Assembly: GCA_024693285.1 (NCBI GenBank)
Contig: JAILLE010000012.1
Location: forward strand, 62,001-126,000
DNA length: 64,000 nucleotides
Direction of reading: 5' to 3'
DNA from: Bacteroidales bacterium
Lineage (GTDB): Bacteria > Bacteroidota > Bacteroidia > Bacteroidales > UBA932
Part shown: piece after piece, positions 43,603 through 51,742 of the stretch
Layout of the letters: each line of letters starts with the position of its first letter
Position numbering within the stretch: the stretch's first letter is position 1
Translations under genes and position numbers: made by a program
The notes under the pieces: generated by a model
Told to the model about the DNA's origin: nothing
The model's input: only the letters and a program-made list of their open reading frames with translations
The model's database searches: none

Positions 43603-45118
43603 CCTCAGCCAGCATACATCTCGCCGACCCTCCTCCAACTTCCTCAATATGAGGAATATTGACCGGGAGAATCTCTCCACATTCCGAAAGGGCTGACAGT
43701 TGTTCGGGAGTGAGGCAATCCTTAGCCGTCCGCGACATGACTATGAAATGATCTCCATTGATATTCCTGACATCCAAGATATTACCGGCGTAGAGACGCA
43801 TCTGCTCCGTAGTTATCCGGATTATCTTTTTTCCGGAAGCTAAAAGGTTAGACTCAACCTCTCTCAACTCAGGCGGCGAGATGATGACATCCTCACAAAC
43901 CACAGCGAATTTCTCACCCACAGACATCATCACATTAGTGTGATAGATCGGATATCCAGCCTGGTCAACCGCATCGAAGAGAATGGAATTGTAACCCATC
44001 TTGCGGCAGAAATCATCCAGAACGACCTCAGATGTTCGGGGAGAGCGACAGGCGTAAGCGATTCTGGCCTTCCTGTCCAGAACCATGCTTCCGGTGCTCT
44101 CCAGGAATTTACCTTTGTCCTCCCAATGAGAAAGGTCCAGGATGCGTTTCGTCCCGGCGGCTCCCATAATCATCCTGATGATAGCCGGATCACGCTCAAG
44201 CCTACGGTTCGGGGCGAACATAGGATACAATACCAGCGAGCCGTCTCCATGGGTGGAGAACCAGTTGTTGGGGAATATAGAGTCCGGGGTCTGAGGGTCC
44301 GGGGTGTCTTGTGCCACAAGCACAGGGATTTCATGCTCCTTCAGAAGATTGACCATCTCGTCAAACTCCTCTAGCGCCCGCCTCTGGATGTCCTCTTCCG
44401 CCACTCTCATCTGAAAAGGATTGCTGGAGGCTGTCTGCTCATTATAGCCGAAGCGGACTGGCCTCACCATCAGTAATTTGGTGGTCTTACTGATCCTTTT
44501 CGCGGAAGCGATTGAAATCATAAGATTACGTATTGAGAATACTATGGAGAACTGACCGATCGCCAGCACCCAGTCGTGCCGGATCAAGCCATAAATGATT
44601 ATCATTACCGATCCCACCACAGCCATGACCCAATGGCCAGTGGGAAGGATCGAGGCCCTGCGCCGGTAGCTATAGACCAGTTGGTAGACCGAGCGGAGCT
44701 CATAGACCGCCTGACCCATTACTCCGAAAAGAAGGAGCCGCATAGGCACATATTCATTGTGGAGGAAAGTCTCCGAGAACGTAGGCAAATCCCTGACTAT
44801 CAAGGCCAAAATCACTAATGGGAAGAGGGCTTGAAGGATAACCACGAAGCGAGGGACTCTCTTGTAAAGGCCAAGGATGCTAATGTTCCACATGTAGATG
44901 TAGTAGCCCACGCTCTCTCCGAAAATGATGGAAAAATCTTTCCTAAGCCAACCGTAAAGATAGAGAACCACAGCCCCGATACTGCTCAGCACCCAGTATA
45001 TTCCCGGAGACTCCACCCTTTGGGACTTCTCCGACATGTACCACTGGATCAGGAGTCGGAGGCCATAGATGCCCATCCCGGCCAATCCGAGAAGATATAC
45101 CCATACAGGACTGTCCAT
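43589..45118 (-). CDS. Tandem LABN membrane domains fused to a CtlX/arginine-deiminase-like hydrolase
   Basis: A protein of 509 residues in one uninterrupted frame. Residues 8-85 and 128-210 are two LABN (lipid-A-disaccharide synthase N-terminal) domains, each about three membrane helices (LLIQWYMSEKSQRVESPGIYW; then VMAVVGSVMIIIYGLIRHDW). From about 222 it is a guanidino-group hydrolase of the CtlX/amidinotransferase family: MVRPVRFGYNEQTA, PNNWFSTH, FLESTGSMVLDRK, YHTNVMMS and catalytic Cys501 in GGGSARCMLAEV. CtlX hydrolyses citrulline to ornithine; relatives deiminate arginine. The fusion places this enzyme on the inner membrane. Its start is 2 bp after the aminolipid acyltransferase gene. 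Confidence 0.82.
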   Translation of the reverse strand: MDSPVWVYLLGLAGMGIYGLRLLIQWYMSEKSQRVESPGIYWVLSSIGAVVLYLYGWLRKDFSIIFGESVGYYIYMWNISILGLYKRVPRFVVILQALFPLVILALIVRDLPTFSETFLHNEYVPMRLLLFGVMGQAVYELRSVYQLVYSYRRRASILPTGHWVMAVVGSVMIIIYGLIRHDWVLAIGQFSIVFSIRNLMISIASAKRISKTTKLLMVRPVRFGYNEQTASSNPFQMRVAEEDIQRRALEEFDEMVNLLKEHEIPVLVAQDTPDPQTPDSIFPNNWFSTHGDGSLVLYPMFAPNRRLERDPAIIRMIMGAAGTKRILDLSHWEDKGKFLESTGSMVLDRKARIAYACRSPRTSEVVLDDFCRKMGYNSILFDAVDQAGYPIYHTNVMMSVGEKFAVVCEDVIISPPELREVESNLLASGKKIIRITTEQMRLYAGNILDVRNINGDHFIVMSRTAKDCLTPEQLSALSECGEILPVNIPHIEEVGGGSARCMLAEVICC

Positions 45119-45120
45119 GC

Positions 45121-46974
45121 CTATTCTGAATTATTGGCTCCGTAGAAATGCCGTAGCACAGCCTCTCCTGTCTCCTTAGGGAAGGAGCGGACTAGCGAAC
45201 GCATAATAGCCTCTGGGTAATCGTTCTTTTTCAGCACAATCATTCCATCGAGGCAATCGCTGAAAAGAGGATCCACGTTGAAACAGGCCACCTTCGCCCC
45301 ACAACTGAAATATTTCCGGAACAGTACCGGGAGCCGGTATTCACCATTCGAGATGGCTCCGATCAGCCTGTCGAACGCATCGATATCTCCCTTTGGGACT
45401 CCTGAGAGAAGACCTTCCGGATTAACCCGCAGGAAATCAGGCTTGAATGGATGGGTTGGCTTCGCAAAAGACTCCGCGCCAGGAAGGCCGAAGTCCCTCT
45501 CAAGGAAATATACCGTCAGGCTCTTGTACAGATCTGGCATTACGGAACTGAGGGTCACGGTTCCAGTGAGGTAAATGGATTCGGGATCCCGTAACATCGC
45601 TACCGCAAGGCCAGCGAGCAATAATTTGAGGGGCATGACCTCTCTCTGATATTTGCAGGCTATAAATGATCTGCCAAGTTCCATCCCATGGGAAAGAATC
45701 TCTTTAGCGGATGGCCCGAAGTCAAGGAGACTGGCTGTATATAGTCCATCCAAACCCTTGCTGGGGACTATCTCCGTACCGAAACCGATCCTGTAGGCTC
45801 CGACTATCTCTTCATTGGGTATATTCCACAATATCAGATGCTTATAGTAGGTGTCGTAAAGATCCATGTCATGAGGTTGTCCTGTCCCCTCCCCGACCGC
45901 GCGATAAGTCTCTTCCCTAAGGCGGTATAGCTCGCGCATGGCATCCGGAGCGTCGGAAGCGGTAATCATATAGCCCCTGTAATCGCCGGTCTGGAGAACA
46001 ATCTTATCTTCCAGACGTTCCATCTGCTCCTTTACGATCCGCGGATCAACGGGTGCGGCGACTGGTGCCATTTTAGTGACGGAAGCCTCTTTTCCTTGCG
46101 GAACACACTGGGATTCAAGGGCATAGGTTCTATTGCGAAGATATTCCCGCAAAGTGGGAATATCCATATTGGCCACCTCGGCCGCCGGAATATCCTTTCC
46201 GATCCGAACCTTCACAAGGGTCCCGTTCTTACAGGTCAGTTCCCGGACTAGCCTGACGGTCCTGAGCCTCGGATGAATTTTGCCCAGCAGATGGAAGAAT
46301 GTGGTGTTGGTCCCGTCGAAATAAATCGGGACGACCGGAAGTCCGGAATTCTTTATCAGCTTTATAATATTCTCCGGCCAGGGCTTGTCTTCGATTACCC
46401 TTCCCTTGATCGGTTCCTGGCCACGTCGCAAGGCCGATGGTCCCAGAGCTGTCCGCCTATCCCTTTTCTGCCAGGTCGAGACCTCGCCTGTCGGGAATAG
46501 CCCCAAGGCTCCCCCTGAGGCGATGTGACCGAGCGCTGTACGTATCCCGGTAATGCTCTTCGCTCCTCCAGTCGAGAAGTTGTCCACGGGGATAAACCAC
46601 TTTGTCAAATTGGCGACCTTCGCCAGAAGGAAGGTGGTCAGAATCTTGAAGTCACTCCTTTTGGGATTAATTATAGCATTGAGAATCAGCCCGTCAGCTC
46701 CTCCGAAAGGATGGTTGGATACTGTCAGGAAACCGCCTTCAGAAGGGATATTCGCCAACTGATCATCCGGGACCTCATAAGAGATTCCGAACCTTTTCAG
46801 GACTTCCTCTGAGAATTCAGGCCCCTGGAGATCGGCCACATAGGGATAAATTTTGTTAAGCTTCCCGATGCCCAGGATCCCATACAAGGCCCCGGCCACG
46901 CACTTCCCCACCAGGCCTTTCAGCCCCAAAGCCTGCCGCAGGCCCTCCTTGCTAATCAGTACTTTCTCGCTCAT
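45121..46974 (-). CDS. Bifunctional aminolipid (ornithine/glycine lipid) acyltransferase, OlsF/GlsF-like
   Basis: A protein of 617 residues. The N-terminal half is a PlsC-type acyltransferase (VSNHPFGGADGLILN, then LGLFPTGEVSTWQK and VPIYFDGTN). The C-terminal half (about 320-600) is a GNAT/OlsB-like N-acyltransferase (EIVGAYRIGFG, ELGRSFIACKYQRE, PLKLLLAGLA). This order is that of bifunctional OlsF of Serratia and GlsF of Flavobacterium, which make the lyso-lipid with the C-terminal domain and complete it with the N-terminal one. Bacteroides uses separate GlsA and GlsB proteins. The head group here cannot be read from sequence. Confidence 0.85.
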   Translation of the reverse strand: MSEKVLISKEGLRQALGLKGLVGKCVAGALYGILGIGKLNKIYPYVADLQGPEFSEEVLKRFGISYEVPDDQLANIPSEGGFLTVSNHPFGGADGLILNAIINPKRSDFKILTTFLLAKVANLTKWFIPVDNFSTGGAKSITGIRTALGHIASGGALGLFPTGEVSTWQKRDRRTALGPSALRRGQEPIKGRVIEDKPWPENIIKLIKNSGLPVVPIYFDGTNTTFFHLLGKIHPRLRTVRLVRELTCKNGTLVKVRIGKDIPAAEVANMDIPTLREYLRNRTYALESQCVPQGKEASVTKMAPVAAPVDPRIVKEQMERLEDKIVLQTGDYRGYMITASDAPDAMRELYRLREETYRAVGEGTGQPHDMDLYDTYYKHLILWNIPNEEIVGAYRIGFGTEIVPSKGLDGLYTASLLDFGPSAKEILSHGMELGRSFIACKYQREVMPLKLLLAGLAVAMLRDPESIYLTGTVTLSSVMPDLYKSLTVYFLERDFGLPGAESFAKPTHPFKPDFLRVNPEGLLSGVPKGDIDAFDRLIGAISNGEYRLPVLFRKYFSCGAKVACFNVDPLFSDCLDGMIVLKKNDYPEAIMRSLVRSFPKETGEAVLRHFYGANNSE

Positions 46975-47099
46975 TATATCAATTGGACCGTTAAATATAC
47001 TGATTTTTTCTGAAAGGCGGTTAACCAGCCCGGCAAGGCACAGCTACTCTAACTCTACCTTGCCCAGGGAAGGATGGTTCCTTACGGGCGTAATATGAA

Positions 47100-47129
47100 A
47101 AAAGCAGCCAGATTACTCTGACTGCTTTT
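47100..47129 (-). terminator. Terminator after tRNA-Pro
   Basis: AAAAGCAG / CTGCTTTT with an inner CAGA/TCTG stem and A/T runs, 8 bp beyond the tRNA. Confidence 0.7.
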
Positions 47130-47136
47130 CTATATG

Positions 47137-47210
47137 TCGGGATGATCCGACTCGAACGGACGACCCCTACGTCCCGAACGTAGTGCGCTAGCCAACTGCG
47201 CTACATCCCG
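47137..47210 (-). tRNA. tRNA-Pro (anticodon CGG)
   Basis: Cloverleaf: acceptor CGGGATG/CATCCCG, anticodon stem CTACG/CGTAG with loop TTCGGGA, T-loop TTCGAGT. The 3' CCA is not encoded. Confidence 0.93.
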
Positions 47211-47218
47211 ATTGCTCT

Positions 47219-47473
47219 TTAGGAGAGCTTGTTGATGTAGACAGCGATGCCGCTCTTGAGGTTGGAAGCCTTGTTCTTGTGGATAACGCCGATCTTCGCG
47301 AGTTTGTCGATCATAGCGTACACCTTGGGTGCTCCTTCCTCGGCAGCTTTCTTGTCTGTAGTGTTCCTGATAGCGCGGATAGCATTCCGCGTCGACTTCG
47401 CATAATACTTATTATGCAGTCTGCGCCTCTCGCTCTGACGATTGGCTTTCTTTGCTGATGCGTGATTTGCCAT
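47219..47473 (-). CDS. rpsT: 30S ribosomal protein S20
   Basis: A protein of 84 residues, Lys/Arg-rich and helical (MANHASAKKANRQSERRRLH, then SAIRAIRNTTDKKAAEE-type helix). It binds 16S rRNA. It lies between two tRNA genes in one transcript (tRNA-Glu, rpsT, tRNA-Pro). Confidence 0.95.
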   Translation of the reverse strand: MANHASAKKANRQSERRRLHNKYYAKSTRNAIRAIRNTTDKKAAEEGAPKVYAMIDKLAKIGVIHKNKASNLKSGIAVYINKLS

Positions 47474-47494
47474 TGTTTTATTTTTTAATATTTT

Positions 47495-47569
47495 TGGTAG
47501 TGGGTAGGAGAATCGAACTCCTATTGCGGGAATGAAAATCCCGAGTACTAACCGTTATACGAACCCACC
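47495..47569 (-). tRNA. tRNA-Glu (anticodon TTC)
   Basis: Cloverleaf: acceptor GGTGGGT/ACCCACT (terminal G-T pair), anticodon stem CGGGA/TCCCG with loop TTTTCAT, T-loop TTCGATT. CCA is encoded (47495-47497). Confidence 0.93.
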
Positions 47570-47607
47570 GGATACCCGATTTGGGCGCTATACGCCAAAT
47601 TGGGTTG

Positions 47608-47638
47608 CAAATATAGAGATTATTTTCGAGCCGACAAA
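47608..47638 (-). promoter_or_regulatory. Promoter of the tRNA-Glu-rpsT-tRNA-Pro unit
   Basis: On the minus strand TTTG (47635-47638), 19 bp, TATATTTG (47608-47615), a full consensus match, about 40 bp before the tRNA. Confidence 0.78.
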
Positions 47639-47666
47639 ATAAATTTGAGCGAGAAACGTCTTATTT

Positions 47667-48671
47667 TCACTGACCTTCCTCCTTATCCCATTCAAATGAA
47701 TAGAGCAGCGACTCCACCTGGCGCAGATACTGACGTTTGTCGTACTTAGCGGCATACACCCAAGCCTCCAAAACAATGATGTCCTTACCATCCTTGCTAT
47801 AGAAGGAATGCGACACGAAAGGACCACCCATAAAGTCGTTGTAGACCTCCCAGAGTCCCCTGGTCTCAGCGAAATCAAGGTTGTGGTATTTAAGGAACTT
47901 GACCCCTGGCGTGATGAACTGGCTGGTGATCATGTAGGTGTTGTCGAACATTCCGGGGACATATTTCTGAAGGAAGGCATCCCTGTGGGCGATGATCCGT
48001 TCCTCGGTGAAAGGCTCGTCCTCGGTCGCCGGATATTTGTAGACAAACACGCCCTGGGTGGTGTACTGCTTCTCATCGGCGATCCAGATGAAATCGTCGG
48101 CGACTTTCTTGAGGTTATAGCCCACCGGGAAATGGACCTTGCCCCCGATCATCTTGTCGACCACCTCGGCGAGCTGACCTTCCTCATAAAGCAGAGTATT
48201 AGTGATGACCCTGTTGCGCTCCGCCTGCTCGATAGCTCCGGCGATATTCTCGCCATCCTTCCGCAGGACCACGATGGCCGAGTCAGCGTTGGAGGCGTTG
48301 ACTTGGATGACACACTGCGGCTTTGCCCAGACGTTCGTGCGATAGACGACCCCCTGCTTCTGGACGGTGGTGTCAACATTGAATATGACTATATTCCGGT
48401 GATATTTGAACATGTCCGTGAAGGAGCCGGGAGCGAGGCTGACCAACGAATACAGAGGCTCCCTCTGGGGCAGGAACTCGCAGTCCCTGGCAAGAAGCCC
48501 GCGAACCTCGTTGCCCAGGTTGCCTTCCCAACCTTCCCTATCGATCACGACTATGACCTCGCCAGCCTTTCCGCTGACATTGGGGAGAAGCGCCTTCCCG
48601 TTGCTTCCGCATGACACCGCGGCGACTATGGCCACAACGGCCGCTCCAACGTAACTTAATACCTTTTTCAT
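47667..48671 (-). CDS. DUF4837-family lipoprotein
   Basis: Start at 48671 (MKKVLSYVGAAVV), because the ORF's first ATG (48704) overlaps the promoter -7 box. About 334 residues with a lipoprotein signal (VAAVSCGSNG). The family layout is visible: VIVVIDREGWEGNLGNEVRG, LPQREPLYSLV, and HSFYSKDGKDIIVLEAWVYA at the end. Function unknown; envelope-located and conserved in Bacteroidetes. Confidence 0.85.
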   Translation of the reverse strand: MKKVLSYVGAAVVAIVAAVSCGSNGKALLPNVSGKAGEVIVVIDREGWEGNLGNEVRGLLARDCEFLPQREPLYSLVSLAPGSFTDMFKYHRNIVIFNVDTTVQKQGVVYRTNVWAKPQCVIQVNASNADSAIVVLRKDGENIAGAIEQAERNRVITNTLLYEEGQLAEVVDKMIGGKVHFPVGYNLKKVADDFIWIADEKQYTTQGVFVYKYPATEDEPFTEERIIAHRDAFLQKYVPGMFDNTYMITSQFITPGVKFLKYHNLDFAETRGLWEVYNDFMGGPFVSHSFYSKDGKDIIVLEAWVYAAKYDKRQYLRQVESLLYSFEWDKEEGQ

Positions 48672-48701
48672 GACTCTATGATTATATACTTTTTCACAAT
48701 G

Positions 48702-48734
48702 CAAAGTTACGACGGTTTTATGAATATCTCCAAA
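48702..48734 (-). promoter_or_regulatory. Promoter of the DUF4837 gene
   Basis: On the minus strand TTTG (48731-48734), 21 bp, TAACTTTG (48702-48709). Confidence 0.55.
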
Positions 48735-48809
48735 TTTCCGCCCCCGAAAAAACTCTCGCAGGGCGGATAAAATATACTGATTATCAACTATTTACGAAAA
48801 ACAAATCTC

Positions 48810-49310
48810 TCACTTGGCATTCGGGTCAATGCCCTTATGCCAGAAGCGGGACGTGATGTCGGTGAGACGGTAGTCAGGTTTGGAGGAGGTGTCGTGAGTG
48901 ACTTTGTAAAGACGCTGGTTCGTGGTCGGGGAATTGAGCGGGCCGAAATGCTCCATGTAAGGCCCGATCTTGACATAATCGAAAGTCATGTAAAGAGCCC
49001 TCTCGACATCCCGCCGTCCCGAATAAAGCGCCGGAGAAAGCCCGATCTCCCTGACATGGTCCGCCAAAGCGATCAAAGCCTCCGGATCATTGCCCTCGCC
49101 AAGGAAAAGGAAACAATTGACTCCGAAATTGTCAGCGACAAGCTTGTCTATGATCTCGTTAGTCAACTCCTCCCCTATGTCATCCTTCAGGAACGGCGAG
49201 TGGCACCCGACGCAATTACCTTGGCAGTTGCTGATGTCAACTGCCAAGGTAACCCTGTCAGGTATCTCCTCAATGACCACTGAGGTCATCTGGGGGACAT
49301 ATTTAATCAT
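48810..49310 (-). CDS. nrdG: Anaerobic ribonucleotide reductase activating protein
   Basis: A protein of 166 residues, radical SAM. The cluster motif is CQGNCVGC (CxxxCxxC), followed by a GEGNDPEAL-type SAM-binding segment. It installs the glycyl radical in NrdD. Its start overlaps the nrdD stop by 4 bp. Confidence 0.93.
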   Translation of the reverse strand: MIKYVPQMTSVVIEEIPDRVTLAVDISNCQGNCVGCHSPFLKDDIGEELTNEIIDKLVADNFGVNCFLFLGEGNDPEALIALADHVREIGLSPALYSGRRDVERALYMTFDYVKIGPYMEHFGPLNSPTTNQRLYKVTHDTSSKPDYRLTDITSRFWHKGIDPNAK

Positions 49311-51556
49311 ATCTTCGTCTTCTCGACGTAGACCGGAGCCGAGGCCTTGACAGTCTCCCTGGCTCCCTCATGGATGTAAAAACGATGCTTCGCCTCTTCC
49401 TGACGCATCTCGCTGAATGAGGAGACCCTCTTCAGGTAACCGATAACGCGGGTCAGGTAATCGAGGTTGTGGCTCCCGCACTTGGGACAGACCTCGAGGG
49501 TGTCCTTGCTGATGTAGCCGCAGTCGTTGCAGACTGTATTGCGGCAGTTGAAGGTGAAGTAATTGGTCCCGTAATGGGCCGCGGTCTTCAAGAGCTGCCT
49601 GTACTGGTCCTTCGACAGATGCTCAGCCACATTCATATGGAGGGCGGATCCACCGTCAAGATGCTTGACATAGTCATTGCCATGAAGCTTGAACTTGTCA
49701 ATCATCGAGAGGGTGTCATCCTCGGGGTTGTAGAAGTACGAGCTGTACATGTTGTGCTTAGGCGACACGTAGAAACCGTCCTTCTGGTCCCACTTGTAAT
49801 TCTTCCCGGAAAGGTTCTCTCCAGGGACGAACTCGGTGTTGAACATCGCATCCGCGGTCCTGTCCTTCCTGTTGCACCTGTTGATGGTCTCGAGGATAGT
49901 GTCCACGAACTCGTTGTACTCGGGGTTGGGACTGATCGTCAGGCCGAGGAACTCAGCCGCGTCGGTCAAACCGTTGACTCCGATAGTGAGGTACTGACGC
50001 TTCATGTCAATGAAACCGGCCTGATAAACATCCAACATCTTGGCCTTCAGGAAGTCCTTGATAATCTCATTGAAAGCGGTCTGGTACTTGTGGACCTTCT
50101 CCGTCTCCTCAGCGACAGCCTCACGGATGTAATCGTAGAGCTGGTTCTTGTCGTAATCCCCTCTGTTGAGAGCCTTGCCTCCATCAATCATGACACCCTT
50201 CTTCTCGAGGAAGTAACGCCTGGTCGCGATCTGGATAAGCCTGTTGAGATTGATTGTCATAACAGACTTGGAACCAGTTGACACAGAAGCGGTTCCCATC
50301 GAATACTGGTGGGTGGTGTGGTTGTGGGAAGAGTCTGACTTGTCAAGGTCATTGAGGGAGTTGCGCAAGCGACAGCAGCTGGCGAGGCTGTCCGGGCTGT
50401 CGGACAGGTAGCAGAAGAAACTGTGACCCTTTGACCACATCTCGGCGGTGAAATCGGCATATTCCATATCGGCGAAATCGTCAGATCCGTCGGTCAGAAG
50501 CGCCATGGTCTCCACGGGGAAAGTCAGGATGTAGTGGTTCCTTTCCTCGTTGAACCAATTCATGAAATGCTTCTGGAGCCAGGAGAGAGTATCCCACCTG
50601 GGAGCTGTGCCGTCAGGGAAGCGGAAATCGCCGAAAACGCCACGGAAGTAAGGCTCGTCAAAGTAACTGATGTTCCAGAACACGGTCTGATAACCGCGGT
50701 TGCCGGCGGGCATATTCATGGAGTGCACCACCTGCTGGAAATAGTTGTCGATAACCTTGACAAGGGTTCTCTTCTTGACGTTCATCTCGACGACATCCTC
50801 AAGATGGTCGATGTAGTCGTCGCCGTAGTCCTTGCGGATGAAATAGTCGAGGTACATCAGGAACTCGGGAGTAGCCACCGCACCCATGAACTGGGAGGAG
50901 ATGGAATACACGAGGTTGATGAACTCGCCGCAGAAGGACTTGAGGTCAGTCGGGGCTATGGACACGCCACCGAGGTTACGCAGACCGTCGACGAGGAATG
51001 GATACATCGTGATCGCCACGCAGTAAGGGTACCCGGGGGTACCGCTCTCGTCATGCTTGTAAAGGACGTGGCTCTCAAGATCCTTGATGTACTGGTTCGC
51101 GAGTCCGCGGCCGTACAAGGACTTGATCTTGTCCTTCATGATGTAGCGATTCTGCTTGATGTTGTTCTCCTTGTAGAGTTCCTGACCGAGCGTCACTATG
51201 TTCTTGCGGGTCACATTGGCGTTGGCATCGAACTTTGATCCCGTCGCGGCGTTTGAAGCTGCGATGTAGTCTTTGATGAAGTCCCTCTTCTTGCGGAGGT
51301 CGAGACCCGCGTCGAACTTCTCGATGTAGGCGATAGCGACCTTCTTGTTGATGGACATGAGGCTTTCCTCAACCTGGCGACGTATCTCGCGGCTTGTGAT
51401 CTTGTCATAAATGTAGAGGTTCTCGGCAATTGACACCACCACTGCCTCGGGACACTCCTCACCGGCCGTCTTGTAGGCCTCGCGGATACCGCTCATCAAT
51501 TTGACCTTGTCGTACTCTTCAAACGAACCGTTGGTCTTACGTACAGTTACATCCAT
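49307..51556 (-). CDS. nrdD: Anaerobic ribonucleoside-triphosphate reductase
   Basis: A protein of 749 residues. An ATP-cone starts the protein (TVRKTNGSFEEYDKVKLMSG). The catalytic barrel follows, with CNDCG and CPKCG zinc ligands near the C-terminus and the glycyl radical Gly706 in RVIGYLKRVSSF. It supplies dNTPs without oxygen, in keeping with an anaerobic gut-type lifestyle. Confidence 0.97.
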   Translation of the reverse strand: MDVTVRKTNGSFEEYDKVKLMSGIREAYKTAGEECPEAVVVSIAENLYIYDKITSREIRRQVEESLMSINKKVAIAYIEKFDAGLDLRKKRDFIKDYIAASNAATGSKFDANANVTRKNIVTLGQELYKENNIKQNRYIMKDKIKSLYGRGLANQYIKDLESHVLYKHDESGTPGYPYCVAITMYPFLVDGLRNLGGVSIAPTDLKSFCGEFINLVYSISSQFMGAVATPEFLMYLDYFIRKDYGDDYIDHLEDVVEMNVKKRTLVKVIDNYFQQVVHSMNMPAGNRGYQTVFWNISYFDEPYFRGVFGDFRFPDGTAPRWDTLSWLQKHFMNWFNEERNHYILTFPVETMALLTDGSDDFADMEYADFTAEMWSKGHSFFCYLSDSPDSLASCCRLRNSLNDLDKSDSSHNHTTHQYSMGTASVSTGSKSVMTINLNRLIQIATRRYFLEKKGVMIDGGKALNRGDYDKNQLYDYIREAVAEETEKVHKYQTAFNEIIKDFLKAKMLDVYQAGFIDMKRQYLTIGVNGLTDAAEFLGLTISPNPEYNEFVDTILETINRCNRKDRTADAMFNTEFVPGENLSGKNYKWDQKDGFYVSPKHNMYSSYFYNPEDDTLSMIDKFKLHGNDYVKHLDGGSALHMNVAEHLSKDQYRQLLKTAAHYGTNYFTFNCRNTVCNDCGYISKDTLEVCPKCGSHNLDYLTRVIGYLKRVSSFSEMRQEEAKHRFYIHEGARETVKASAPVYVEKTKI

Positions 51557-51612
51557 ATATATATTATTCTTGCGTGATTTTCAGTTATCAGCATGTGTGG
51601 GGGTTGAAAGAG

Positions 51613-51680
51613 GTTCGGACTGACGAGCAGTCCGAACATTCCAACGCAAATATAATAGATAAATCGCCCCTTCGCTCAAA
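51613..51680 (-). promoter_or_regulatory. nrdD promoter and leader hairpin
   Basis: On the minus strand TTTG (51677-51680), 22 bp, TATATTTG (51647-51654). Just downstream is a perfect 10-bp inverted repeat, CAGTCCGAAC / GTTCGGACTG (51613-51637), at the start of the leader. It could be an attenuator or operator, or the terminator of the permease gene. Confidence 0.45.
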
Positions 51681-51742
51681 TAAAAACGTAAAGTTATCAA
51701 CAACTAGGTAACGATCTTGTTAATTCGTTTACCTTCAATAAT

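Noticed and set aside
49469..50281. 270-residue open frame antisense to nrdD
   Set aside because: Low-complexity Leu/Val/Glu shadow of nrdD codons without any domain.
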